Positions 10,431 through 20,145 of a DNA stretch of 64,000 nt are shown piece by piece (position 1 is the first letter of the stretch; the number at the start of each line of letters is the position of its first letter). Position numbers and translations under genes: made by a program. Under the pieces are notes generated by a model that searched no databases, had not been told where the DNA came from, and saw only the letters and a list, made by a program, of their open reading frames with translations. The stretch is taken from assembly GCA_963575745.1 (NCBI GenBank), contig CAUYUJ010011292.1, positions 71,001 to 135,000 on the forward strand. The letters run 5' to 3'. This stretch comes from Prorocentrum cordatum (Eukaryota > Sar > Dinophyceae > Prorocentrales > Prorocentraceae).

Positions 10431-10439
10431 ACATTATGT

Positions 10440-10997
10440 GGCAGTTGCAGCCGACGTCGGTGGGCGCGAGGTGAGTGAGGTCGCGCGGGTGGACGTCGCC
10501 AGGGTCGACGAGGAGGTGGCGGAGGAGGTCGGGGAGTTGGAGGCGGCGGTCGGGGGCGGGGGCGGTGCGAAAGAGGTGGCGGAGGTCACCGCGGAGCAGG
10601 AGGAGGTGGAGGAAATCGCGGAGTGGTTTGACGACGCTGCGCGTGTGCGTATATGCTATCACACCGCCGGGGACATCGGTCATTTTCTTACCGCGTCGCC
10701 TCGGCCAGGTCTAGATCATAGAGGAGCTGGTGGCTACAGGGGAGGGGGGGCCCAGTATCGCTTTTCCTAGTTCGGGATCATCCAGAATCGAGGCCTGCGG
10801 GGGCCCCGCTGGCGACCGTGGGGAAGGGGGCATTCGGGGAGACGCGAGGGGGCCCAGCCGCGGCGCGCTCAGGGAGGACTCGCTCGCTATGGCGGGCAGG
10901 CCCCCCGCTCCAGACGAGTCTGCTTGTATTGACGAATGAGTCCCAAGTCCCCGGGCTCCGTGATTCCCCCCCTGTCCTATCCCCGTCGTTGGTAGGG

Positions 10998-11000
<3 letters not shown>
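10440..11000. other. Unassigned GC-rich stretch
   Basis: A plus frame (10,438-10,770) is rich in Glu, Val and Ala with a possible coiled coil, then loses pattern. I recognise no family. A poly-G run lies at 10,744-10,750. Confidence 0.3.

Positions 11001-11002
<2 letters not shown>

Positions 11003-11032
<30 letters not shown>
11003..11032. repeat. (CT)n microsatellite
   Basis: About 15 CT dinucleotides. Confidence 0.9.
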
Positions 11033-11033
<1 letters not shown>

Positions 11034-11109
11034 GACGCGCGGCGGTCTCTGCCCGGGGACTGCTGCGCCGACGGAGGGTTGGGTCTGCTTCGCTCTGCGT
11101 CATCCCCGC

Positions 11110-11850
11110 TCAGGGATGGCGCAGACACTTTCTCGCATGGAGTTGTCGCGATTAGTGGCGCCCCTAACGATGGAGGGCTGGTACCGCCTTGCTCCGCGCC
11201 ATCCCCGCCCAGGGGCGGCGCGGGCGCTTCGTCGCGCGGAGTTGCCGCGATTAGCGGCGCCCCCAGTGGCGGATGTTGTGCAAGCTATGTGGCGCAGCCG
11301 CGCAACGAGGCGCCCTGGGGGTTGGGCCGTCGTCGTTCCGCGCCATCCCTGCCCAAGGGCGACGCGGGCATTGTTCGAGATTTCGTAATAAAACGGAGGG
11401 GGTCTGGACCCTCCAAGACAAGCCATTTCAGACCCCCCCCCGTGGGAAAACCCTCCAAAACATCGTCCCCAGACCCCCCCAGGCCCTCCAAGATAGCCTG
11501 GAAGAGACCCCCCCCCGAAATGAGACCCCCCTCCCTTTATTACAAAATCTGGAGTATCTCGCATGGAGTTGCCACGATTGGTGGCGCCCCCAGCGTTGGA
11601 GGGTCGGGTCTGCCCTGCTCCGCGCCGTTCCCGCCCAGGGGCGGCGCGGGCGCTTCCTCGCGAGGAGTTGCCGCGATTAGTGGCGTCCCCAGCGGCGGTT
11701 GTTCTGTAAGCTGTGCAGCCAGCGCGCGAGGCGCCCGCGGGTTTTGGTTCACCTCGTTCCGCGTCAGCCCCGACCAGGGTTGACGGCAGCGCACCTTAGC
11801 AACACGGCGCGGGCGTCTCTCATGAGCTGCCACCGAACATGTGTTCTCCG
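11110..11850. repeat. Higher-order minisatellite, units of 99 bp and about 150 bp
   Basis: The core GTTGCCGCGATTAGTGGCG recurs at 11,142, 11,241, 11,568 and 11,667, with a degenerate copy near 11,826. Spacings are 99, 327, 99 and about 159. The 327 value becomes about 150 once the inverted-repeat element at 11,378-11,550 is removed, so the array alternates a 99-bp and a roughly 150-bp unit. Confidence 0.7.
11378..11550. mobile_element. MITE-like element with 28-bp terminal inverted repeats
   Basis: The left end AGATTTCGTAATAAAACGG and onward (11,378-11,405) pairs with 11,523-11,550 at 23 of 28 positions. The interior is rich in runs of C and repeats CCCTCCAA. It has no coding capacity and interrupts a minisatellite unit, so its edges are well defined. 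I could not fix a target-site duplication. Confidence 0.7.
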
Positions 11851-12244
11851 TGTTTCCACCACCCCCATCGAAAAACCATCGTCGCCGCCCCGCCGACGCA
11901 GGGTACCGCACCATTGCTCTCCCGTGCTCCTGGTGCGTGAGCAGCGAGCCGCGTCACCCGACGTTCGACGACGACCCGCGCCCCTGGCCGTCCCCCCTCC
12001 CTCCCCGCGGGGGCCGGCGAGGCGCCACGCGGCGCTCCCGCGGGGGCACCACTTCCGCGACCGAGAGACCTTCTTGGGTCGAGGATCGGTCGAGGATCGG
12101 GGTTCGAGGATCGAGTATGAAGGGTTTTGGGCGTTCTCCGCCCTTCCCGTGGCCACCGGTGGATACACGTCGGAACGCACCCCTGGAGAGGTCTACCGGT
12201 CGAGTTTTGACCCCTTGGCCCCGATCGCCTGGCGTCGTGAAGTA

Positions 12245-12410
12245 ATCACGATGGAAGGCTTTTCGGCGATTTCGGCCCTTGGGTGCCCTTACCAGGCCTC
12301 GGGACCATCAAAGAACGGATCAGGATGAACAGCGGACCCCGGGGAGTAGGCCGTCCCCTTTGGAGGTCCACGTGGCGAAAAATTCACGACGCCGGGGGTC
12401 TGGGAATGGA
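12245..12410 (+). repeat. SINE-like dispersed repeat, copy at 12.3 kb
   Basis: A sequence of the type CAGGCCTCGGGAC, GATCAGGATGA, CCCGGGGA, then GGAGGTCCACGT and GCGAAAAA recurs here and at 36.45 kb. Shorter or diverged relatives lie at 47.45 and 47.63 kb (minus), 49.37, 50.28 and 52.15 kb. No coding capacity. Confidence 0.55.
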
Positions 12411-12799
12411 GTGGATGCACGAATGGGCCTTCCGAGGAGGAGAGCTCGGAACATGCAGCGTCTCATCCGTGCCCAGTCTTACGATGCCAGCCCCAAGCTG
12501 CTCCGTGGCCTCCTAGGGCCTGGCCCTCCGCTGGATGCCAGTTCCCGACCCCCTGCGGAGCCACTGCGGGCCACGGGCACCCTGGCCGGGTCCGCTTCCA
12601 CACCCTGGGGCTCGCCTGGCGCTCTTCCGGCTACCACGACCCCGTTGGGCCCAGCCTCCTGGCCAGGCTCGGTTCCATTGCAGTGCCTCCCGGCGAAAGG
12701 AGTATATGCACACATCGGGAGCCTCGAGACGGGGGTCAATGCAGACGGGGGTCAGCCAGAGCGCCAGAAGCTGCAGGATCCTGCGAAGACCCCCTCTGG

Positions 12800-12950
12800 C
12801 TGACCCGGGTTAGCGAGCCGCTCGTGGCCGCGAGGCGGCCGCGCGTATTGGCTGACCCGGGTTTGCGAAGACCTGCGCTGCAGTTTTTTTTCCTGCATTG
12901 CAGTTTTTGGTTTCCTGCCGACCCGGGTCTGGATTGACCCGGGTCAGAAG
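12800..12950. repeat. Cluster of four GACCCGGGT palindromes
   Basis: GACCCGGGT occurs near 12,802, 12,854, 12,920 and 12,936. The first two are preceded by GGCT and spaced about 52 bp; the last two form an adjacent pair. A repeated TGCAGTTTTT lies between. This may be a small decayed duplication. Confidence 0.5.
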
Positions 12951-12957
12951 ATCCCCG

Positions 12958-13080
12958 AACACACATACATGCATGCATGCATGCATACATACATACGTAC
13001 ATACACATCCATACTACATATACACTACATATACACACATGTATACATGCATACACACATACATATGCATTTATGTTTGT
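12958..13080. repeat. ACAT/GCAT microsatellite
   Basis: CATGCATGCATACATACATACG-type tetranucleotides grade into TACACATATAC repeats. Confidence 0.85.
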
Positions 13081-13084
13081 GTAA

Positions 13085-14140
13085 AAATTGATCGAGAGAG
13101 CAGAGGCGCAAGCAGAACGGGCGTTCCGGAACCACGTGGGCCCGAAACGGAATGAGTTTGCGCTGTCGGAGGACTTACATCTGACGAGCTCAAATGTCGA
13201 TCAAAAGGATCAGATGTTCAACTCAGTTCGACTTAATTTGCGTGTTTGCGCCTGTGCCCGCTGTATCCCGTCATAACAAGCGTGATTTTGCCTGACGCGG
13301 GGGCTCTGCACACTGAGGTCGACGCACGTGCAACGTCGTGCGCTCGTGGAACAATCGAGGCACATACTCCAATCAAATTTCCCTACGTTTTACTCTGACG
13401 TCGGGTCGATAGTTGGACGGTTGCGATCTCTTCTGCTCTTCAATTCTCTCTCGGGGGAAAGCGTCAGATGTTCGATGCCGTTAGCTTGAACTGCTTTCTC
13501 TTGTCCGCACGGCCAGGCAATGTGATCCGCCCGGCGCCTCTGGAGCGCGCGGCCCTCAGCAGCCTTCTCGGCCTGCGATCGCACGATGTGCCCCGCTGAC
13601 TTCTCGCCCATCTGGCGGAGGGGGGCCATGGGGGGAGGGGAGGAGGGCAAAGGCGAGGGAGGGAACGAGAGAGGCAGGGAGGAAGGAGCACGCATGTGCT
13701 ACTTACAACTAAACCTTCGGAGGTCCGCGCGGACTTCTAGGGTCGGCGCCGGACCCCTCCCACTCGCATGCTTGGTGCCTTTGTTTGTTCGTCTGCTGTC
13801 GGGGGTGGACAGAAACCCCCACCCTGACACGTCGATTAGTGACTTGTCCGTCTTCGGTTCTCGAGATGGCGCCACGGCCGTCATTTTCCAGGCCTGCGCC
13901 CGCCAGGTCTGGGCCCGAGGTCGTCTTCACTCAGCCACATCGTTCTAGAGGGGGTTCTGCCCATCCCCGATGCTGCCCTCCAGCAGCAGCCGCAGGCCCC
14001 GCGTCGTTCTGGGGCTCCGCCTCCAGGCGCCCGCCGCCGCGCTCGTGCTGGCCCCTCGCGCCCGCTCGTGTGCTGGCCCGCCACCGCGGCCGGCGGACGG
14101 CTGGGCTCGCGGCGCGGACCAGCCTGGAACACGTCCCCAT
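13085..14140. other. Unassigned stretch
   Basis: Mixed composition. Frames on both strands are short and unrecognised. A GGGGAGGGGAGG-type purine patch lies at 13,625-13,690. Confidence 0.3.
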
Positions 14141-14141
14141 T

Positions 14142-14291
14142 GATGGGCCTGTTTTCCACCACCACCACCATAAGTTGGAGGGTGAGGGGGTCCTCTTCCT
14201 CCTCCTCCTCCTCCTCCTCCTCCTCCTCTTCGTCGTCGTCGTCCTCCTCCTCCTCCAGCTTATGGTGGTGGTGGTGGAAAACAGGCCCATC
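14142..14291. repeat. Perfect 33-bp inverted repeat around a TCC tract
   Basis: 14,142-14,174 (GATGGGCCTGTTTTCCACC, then ACC triplets and ATAAG) is the exact reverse complement of 14,259-14,291. The 84-bp loop is mostly TCC and CGT triplets. A related imperfect structure lies at 51,963-52,113. Confidence 0.85.
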
Positions 14292-14307
14292 ACCCATGCC
14301 CATAAAC

Positions 14308-14382
14308 CTCTCGGAAGGCGCGAGGCCTTCTGAGAAGCCCCGCCGCCTTCTGCGAAGGCCGTCGCCTTCCTTTCCACTCCCC
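14308..14382. mobile_element. GAAGGC-family inverted-repeat element, copy 1
   Basis: GGAAGGCGCGAGGCCTTCTGAGAAG at the left pairs with CTTCTGCGAAGGCCGTCGCCTTCC at the right, with only a few mismatches. It shares CTTCTGAGAAGGC-type arms with four other loci in the window. Confidence 0.6.
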
Positions 14383-14424
14383 GCCGCCGAGTTTTTGTAG
14401 TCCACCTCCTACGGTCGAGCATCT

Positions 14425-14550
14425 GATTAAGAAAGCTCCTCCCGAAAAGCTGGGCCGGCGTTTAGCCAGCTTGCCGGAAACTTGGCCCACTTTCTTGAGC
14501 GTGTTCGCCCCTCCAGCGTTAACGCGGACCTTTGGCCCAGGTACCTTGAG
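14425..14550. repeat. Dispersed repeat, copy 1 (pair with 54.8 kb)
   Basis: It shares CTCCCGAAAAGCTGGGCC, TTTCTTGAGC, GTTCGCCCCTCCAGCGT and TTGGCCCAGGT with 54,770-54,895 in the same order and spacing. The minus-strand translations also align (NAGGANTLKKVGQVSGKLAK here, DAGGANVLKKLGHLSVKLVQ there). An old coding origin is possible but unproven. Confidence 0.65.
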
Positions 14551-14605
14551 AAACTTCCAGAAAGCTGTCCCAGTTTTCTTAACATACAGCTTTCCTGGTC
14601 CTATG

Positions 14606-14796
14606 TTCGGCTCTACAGTCAACCCGCATAGTAAGGATGGGCAACCTTCCCAAGGGTACCCTTGCATCCCTGCCTCCTCGGTCCATCCTCGGCCACTTCC
14701 GTTGGCCGCGCCCCGGTCGGGAAGCTTCGAAATGGGTTCCCAAGGCCCTTGCATCCTTATCGCGCATCCTTACTATACGGGTTGGCTGTAGTCGAA
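14606..14796. mobile_element. MITE-like element with about 34-bp terminal inverted repeats
   Basis: CAACCCGCATAGTAAGGATG (14,620-14,639) matches the reverse complement of 14,763-14,782 at 19 of 20 bases. The match continues outward with small gaps through CTACAG and TTCG to about 14,606 and 14,796. The roughly 120-bp interior is non-coding. TTGCATCC also recurs inside. Confidence 0.7.
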
Positions 14797-15734
14797 TCTG
14801 TGGGCCAGGGCTCAGCTCGAGGCCATCTGTGTGCCTGCCCGCGGGCGGCCCGTGCAGAGGCCCAGCGTCAGCGGGCTGCTCGCCCTCTGGCCTGCGAGCT
14901 CGAGCAGGAGGTCGACTGCAGACTTACACGCCGGTCGTTGGTAGCAGGCATTTCTGGGTTCCCGGATCCCAACCCGCTTCAGGCGCCTCCCTACTTCATG
15001 AGTGGAGTGGTCTTCCCTCTTCCCTCGTTCTCAGTGGGCGGGCCGGAGCCCAACTTGCTTTCAGCGCCTTTCGATGTCATGTTTCTACCCACACACACCG
15101 TTTGAAACGCAACACGTGCCGTACTTAAAGCGTTTGTGCGAATACGTTGCGTGTTGGCTCAGCGTATTGGCCCACGTTTTGGCGAACGTATCGCGTCAGA
15201 CGTACGCTTTTGAGTCTACGTGTTGAGCCCCGTGTCAACACGCTACGTGTTACGTGTTGCGTATCGGGGCAGCTAAGTACCTAATGGGTTTGCCCCAGAA
15301 ATTGAAACCTTCGCCGGATCCGCGAAAAGTGCGTCGAGCGGTAGTGGATCTACGGACGCTCGGCTTTTCTTTTTCGGGTATGGCGGCGGCATTGGATCAG
15401 GAACGACTTCCTGGGGCCCAGACCCTGGCGCATTACTTATTGCTTCAAGGCGAGGTGGGTGGCCCACAAATGGCCGCCCATCGACCGCGAGACCCCGGAT
15501 TCCTCATCGATTATCCAAAACCTCCACCGTAGATTCGACGACCCTTCCATTTCTGGGATCAGTCAATGCTGCAGTCGGTCTCCTGCTCGAAGGTCGGAGG
15601 GCTCGAGGGCGGCGCCACGCGCGGCGCCACGCGCGGATGCCCGCGGGGGCCGAGCGGGCCGTCCAGCGGAGCGTGGCATGCTGAGGGACGAACGGCGTAC
15701 GCCTCCAGCTGAGCGGCGCAGAAGCTCGGGATGA
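14797..15734. other. Unassigned stretch
   Basis: No recognised domain. A 92-residue plus frame at 15,254-15,532 is uncharacterised. Between 15,100 and 15,275 short ACGTGTTGCGT and CAACACG words recur in both orientations, perhaps an old inverted-repeat element. CGGCGCCACGCGCGGCGCC near 15,610 is a local duplication. Confidence 0.3.
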
Positions 15735-17510
15735 CACTGACACACACACACACACACTGACACACACACACACATTGACACACACACACACACACTGACA
15801 CAGACTGACTCACACACGCGCTGACACACGCACACGCACCCACACATGCACACTCACTCGCACACACACGCACACACGCCCACCAGACGCACAGACACAC
15901 ACGAACACACGCACAAGCGCACATAGGCACACACTCTCACACACCCACACACTCAAACAGACACACACACACACACTGACACTGACACACACACACACAC
16001 TGACACACACACACACACACTGACACACACTGACGCACACACACACACACACTGACACACACACACACACACACACGCACTGACACACGCACACACGCAC
16101 ACACGCACATACACCCACCACACGCACTGATATACATATATATATATAATACACATATACACAAACACGCACACATTTACACACGCACACACGCACACAC
16201 GCACGCACACGAACTGACACACCCACACACACACTGACACACACACACACGCTCAGACATACACGCACACACGCACACCCGCACACACGCACACGCACAC
16301 ACGCACACAGGCCACACACGCACACAGCACCAAAACACACACACCACACCAACACACACACACACGACCCTCCCACCCCACACACACACACCACACGCCA
16401 CACCAACACTCACACAGCACGCACATACGCACACACACACGCACAAGCGCGCGCACACAGACACACACGCACACACACACACTCACCCACCCACCCCACC
16501 ATGCGCACCCCCCCCACACACACACGCACTCACGCATACACACGCATACACACGCACTCACACACGCACACACGCACACACCCACACACCCACCACACGC
16601 ACACACGCACACACACACACGCACACGCGCACACACGCACACACATACGCATACGCACACACACGCACGCACACACACCTGACGCATATGCAGACACGCA
16701 CACGTGCACAGCACACGAACGTACGTACACACACGCACACCTACCACACGCACACACACACACACACGCACACATACGTACACACGTATACTGCTACGCA
16801 CATACCCTGACACACACACACACGCACACACACACACACACGCGCGCACACACGCACACACGCACACATGCGCACACACACACACACACCGTACGCACGC
16901 ACACACACACGCGCACACGCACACACATGTTCACACGCACACACACTGACACACACACACACACACCCACCCACCCACACACACACGCACACTGACACGC
17001 ACACATACACACGCACATACACACACGCACCCGCGCACACACGCACACACACACACGCACAGGCACACACGCGCACACAAGAAAACACACCCACACACAC
17101 ACACTGACTCAACATGCACACACACACACACGCACACACTGACACACACACACACACACTTTTTGCGCCGGCGGTTAGGCAGAGGGGCTGCGCTGGCGAC
17201 TGACACACACGCGCACACACGCACACCCACCCACCACACGCACACGGACACACGCACCCACGCACACTCGCACACACACCCACAAACACTGACACACACA
17301 CACACACTGACACACACACACACACACACGCACACACACGACTACACGCACACGCGGACACACACCCGCCACACGCACACACACACGCACACACACACAC
17401 GCGCGCACACACGCACGCACACACACACACACCCACATACCCACACACACAGACACACACACACAAACATACACGCACACACGCACACACGCACACCCGC
17501 ACACACGCAC
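15735..17510. repeat. CA/CACG-rich microsatellite tract, left part
   Basis: About 1.8 kb of CA dinucleotides mixed with ACGCAC, CTGACACA and CCAC variants. A non-CA insert of roughly 43 bp, TTTTGCGCCGGCGGTTAGGC and onward, lies near 17,159-17,202. A small TA patch is at 16,132-16,158. The tract resumes at 26,726 beyond the inserted retroelement. Confidence 0.95.
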
Positions 17511-17672
17511 AAATCTCGGCGTACCTTCCTTGTGTACCCGACCTCGGGCGCCAACGCCCCAACGACGGGTGCGGCGACCGAGCCAGGGCTGCCGTCCCGC
17601 GAGCGCCCCGCGTGGGGGGTGCTTTCGGTGACGCGCACAGTCCCCGACCAGGCCAGCCTGGGCGTTGAACCC
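17511..17672 (-). repeat. Split direct repeat, outer copy of block A
   Basis: This 162-bp block is identical to 18,069-18,230 except for three transitions. Its outer edge reads GCAC then AAATCTCGGCG, directly against CA repeats, and marks the 3' end of the element on the minus strand. Confidence 0.85.
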
Positions 17673-17747
17673 CAAGGGCGGGCGGGAGAGGCGGACAAGG
17701 GGCCGCCAACGACCGAGGCAGCCCCGCACCCAGGAGCGGGTGGGTGG

Positions 17748-18066
17748 GGCAGAACGGCCGACGGGCCCGCGCCGCGCGAGCGCCGCACGAGCGCGGTGCC
17801 CAAATCAATATAATAGACAACCTGCGAAGCGAGCATCGCCAAGGCGCGCCGCGATCCGCCCAGTGCGCGATCCCCGCGGCGCGCCTGCGCGAGCGACCGC
17901 GGCAGGCCCGCGCGAAACAACACAGAAGCGCAAAGACGCGACTGCGGGCGGTGCGCGCTGCGGTCGGGCTGCATGCGGCGCGCGTCGCACGCGCCGCGGC
18001 GCCGCAGGGCCCGTCGGCCGACCTGCGATTTGTGCCCGCGCAGCACCCTACGGGCGCGCGCCCCCC
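17748..18066 (-). repeat. Split direct repeat, internal copy of the left terminal block
   Basis: About 319 bp matching 26,405-26,725, with six transitions and one C-run length difference. It ends in GGGCGCGCG and a run of six C, then AC and block A. It contains CAATATAATAGAC near 17,807, an AT-rich island in GC-rich DNA that could be a promoter remnant. Confidence 0.85.
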
Positions 18067-18068
18067 AC

Positions 18069-18230
18069 AAATCTCGGCGCACCTTCCTTGTGTACCCGAC
18101 CTCGGGCGCCAACGCCCCAACGATGGGTGCGGCGACCGAGCCAGGGCTGCCGCCCCGCGAGCGCCCCGCGTGGGGGGTGCTTTCGGTGACGCGCACAGTC
18201 CCCGACCAGGCCAGCCTGGGCGTTGAACCC
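18069..18230 (-). repeat. Split direct repeat, inner copy of block A
   Basis: Second copy of the 162-bp block, 110 bp downstream (minus strand) of the recombinase stop codon. It overlaps the hairpin at 18,200-18,264. Confidence 0.85.
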
Positions 18231-18264
18231 AACGCCGCAAGCGCCCAGGCTCGCCTGGTCGGGG
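18200..18264. promoter_or_regulatory. Hairpin at the 3' end of the retroelement
   Basis: CCCCGACCAGGCCAGCCTGG and onward (18,200-18,222) pairs with 18,242-18,264 with one mismatch over 23 bp and a 19-base loop. It lies between the recombinase gene and the split repeats. A role in RNA 3'-end formation or priming is only a guess. Confidence 0.5.
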
Positions 18265-18339
18265 CGCGCCAGGCCTGCCGCGACCCAATGGAACCCCGGG
18301 TGCAGGTCGCAGTGCGCGCCGATCGTGAGCCTGGCCGAC

Positions 18340-19854
18340 TTACCCCGCAGGCACCGATGCAGAACCTGGTCTGCTCGCCGCGCTGGCGCTTGGGCACGAG
18401 GCTGCGGCCACTGCTTCGGCGGTCGCATCGCTCTCGTGCTGGTGCATATCAAGGTATTCTTTGAAAGCGCGGGAACTCCAATCGGCACCGCGGAGGATCT
18501 CACAAAGGCGGCCGTTGCACCTCCGCCTAGTCTCCGCGTGCCCGCGGCGGAACGCTTTGCTCGTAAAAGAAGCCGCGCTTGGTGCGCCGGCGTGCCGTGC
18601 CGCCGCCTTGATCGCGCGCTGCACGGGCACGGCGATTGAGACGACGCCGCTGCCGTCGACTCGCCGCATATGCGGGAACGCGGGCGAGCCGACGCAAATG
18701 CCCTCGAAAAAACTACGCGCCGCGTGCACAATGCAAGTCGCACGCGAATGTTTGCACCAGCAATTCCGCACCGCGATCGTCGGGCCGTCGCGGTGCTTAC
18801 GCCGCGAGAAATGCAACGTTGCAGAATCGCCCGAAAAGAAGATGACGACTCTTGCGACTGGCCTTCGCAGGTCTTCGTCAGAGAAGGCGAAGTCCTTAAA
18901 TGCCGATGGGTCGCCTCGCTCAATCAAGAGGGCCTCGGAGGGCACGCGCAGAGCGAATCCCCAGGACACCAAGCAGAGCGCGCACGTCGCGCTGTCGGCA
19001 CTTGCAAAGTCGAGCATAGCCGATAAGTGCGAGAGCAGGACGAAACACTTCAGCGGCCGCCTCACGGGGTGCCGCTTCCCGATGGCCTTGCGGGCGCCCC
19101 TAGCCGAAGGATGCGAAAAGGCCGACGCGTCCCGGCCCAACAACTGGCATGCCTTCTTAAGCTGTGCCACGTAATTGCCGAAGGTGCGCGGGTTGCGAAA
19201 TTCGAGCGCGAACGAGCGCACCTCGTCGGCCGACGGTGGCAGTGCGCTGCAGCCGTCTTTGTTGAGGCGACGCTGCGCGAAAGCCACCCACGCCCGGACC
19301 GCAGCCCTCCAGGACCCGAAGGGGCGCGGCGCCGAGCCGACGATTGCCAAAGCTCGTGCGCGGGCCAGGCTTACCTGTATGGCCACTGGCGACGGGGGCC
19401 CGCGAGCGCCGCTCGCGATGGACTTGCGAGGGCCGCCCGTGGGCACGGGTGACAATTGCACGCTGCGCACGGCCCTGTAAGCGCGCGCCAGCTCTCGCTT
19501 CGCCGCGCTGTCGCACGCGGCACCCGGCGCGAGCGCGCCCGGGCCGCCGCGCGCGGGCGCCGGTTGTTTCAGCGCACGGGACGGCGCTGGAGGCGGTCCG
19601 ATCGGCGGCCGCGGAACTCCCGCCGCGATCTCACGCAAGCGCGCTTGGGCGTCTGCGGAGAAACGCTCAAAACCTGCTACGCGTTCCCACTTTGCGCCGC
19701 GTGCGTCAGCGACGTGTTCGAAACCGTTCGCGACCAGTACATTCGCAATCAGATCAACTTCCACATCATTGCCTGCGCGCGAAAAACGAGCGACTGAGCC
19801 TGGCGGCGCGCGCGATGGCCGGATCGCCAGGCGCGCCCGCCCTGCGCAGTCCAA
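18340..19854 (-). CDS. Tyrosine recombinase of the DIRS-like element
   Basis: An uninterrupted frame of 504 codons. The C-terminal half has the tyrosine-recombinase fold: LVSWGFALRVPSEALLIERG carries the first catalytic Arg in the family's RVPSE context. SKAFRRGHAETRRR gives Lys-x-x-Arg, the second box with Lys in the place of His, and ADWSSRAFKEYLD supplies the Trp and the nucleophilic Tyr (codon 18,454-18,456). A core-binding region rich in Arg and Ala (PFGSWRAAVRAWVAFAQRR) precedes it. The enzyme would join a circular DNA intermediate to the target. The first 100 or so residues are low in pattern and the true start is uncertain; I used the first ATG. The tetrad looks complete, unlike the rest of the element. 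The C-terminal tail of about 37 residues is Ser/Ala rich. Confidence 0.82.
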   Translation of the reverse strand: MDCAGRARLAIRPSRAPPGSVARFSRAGNDVEVDLIANVLVANGFEHVADARGAKWERVAGFERFSADAQARLREIAAGVPRPPIGPPPAPSRALKQPAPARGGPGALAPGAACDSAAKRELARAYRAVRSVQLSPVPTGGPRKSIASGARGPPSPVAIQVSLARARALAIVGSAPRPFGSWRAAVRAWVAFAQRRLNKDGCSALPPSADEVRSFALEFRNPRTFGNYVAQLKKACQLLGRDASAFSHPSARGARKAIGKRHPVRRPLKCFVLLSHLSAMLDFASADSATCALCLVSWGFALRVPSEALLIERGDPSAFKDFAFSDEDLRRPVARVVIFFSGDSATLHFSRRKHRDGPTIAVRNCWCKHSRATCIVHAARSFFEGICVGSPAFPHMRRVDGSGVVSIAVPVQRAIKAAARHAGAPSAASFTSKAFRRGHAETRRRCNGRLCEILRGADWSSRAFKEYLDMHQHESDATAEAVAAASCPSASAASRPGSASVPAG

Positions 19855-20145
19855 GCGCCAAGCGTTTCACATCCATGCCACCAGACGACAAACGATCGGA
19901 ACCGCGACGCGCGGCCGAGCAGGAACGCCCCCCCCTCGCCGCGCGACCGGCGCTGGCTGCAGTGGCGGCGCGCGACCGGGGGGGGCGCGGGGAGGAGGAG
20001 GAGGGGGGGGGGGGGGGCGAAGGGCGGCGCGCGCGGACGCGGAGCGGAAGACGCCCGGCGCTCCCAGCGCGGCGTCCAACCTGCACGCGGATGCAACCGA
20101 TGATGCAGGGAAGCGACAGACGATGAGAACCCTCGCTCTTTTTGC

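Noticed and set aside
16741-18288. 515-codon minus frame covering the CA tract and the split repeats
   Set aside because: It crosses the insertion junction and is mostly Cys-Val repeat.
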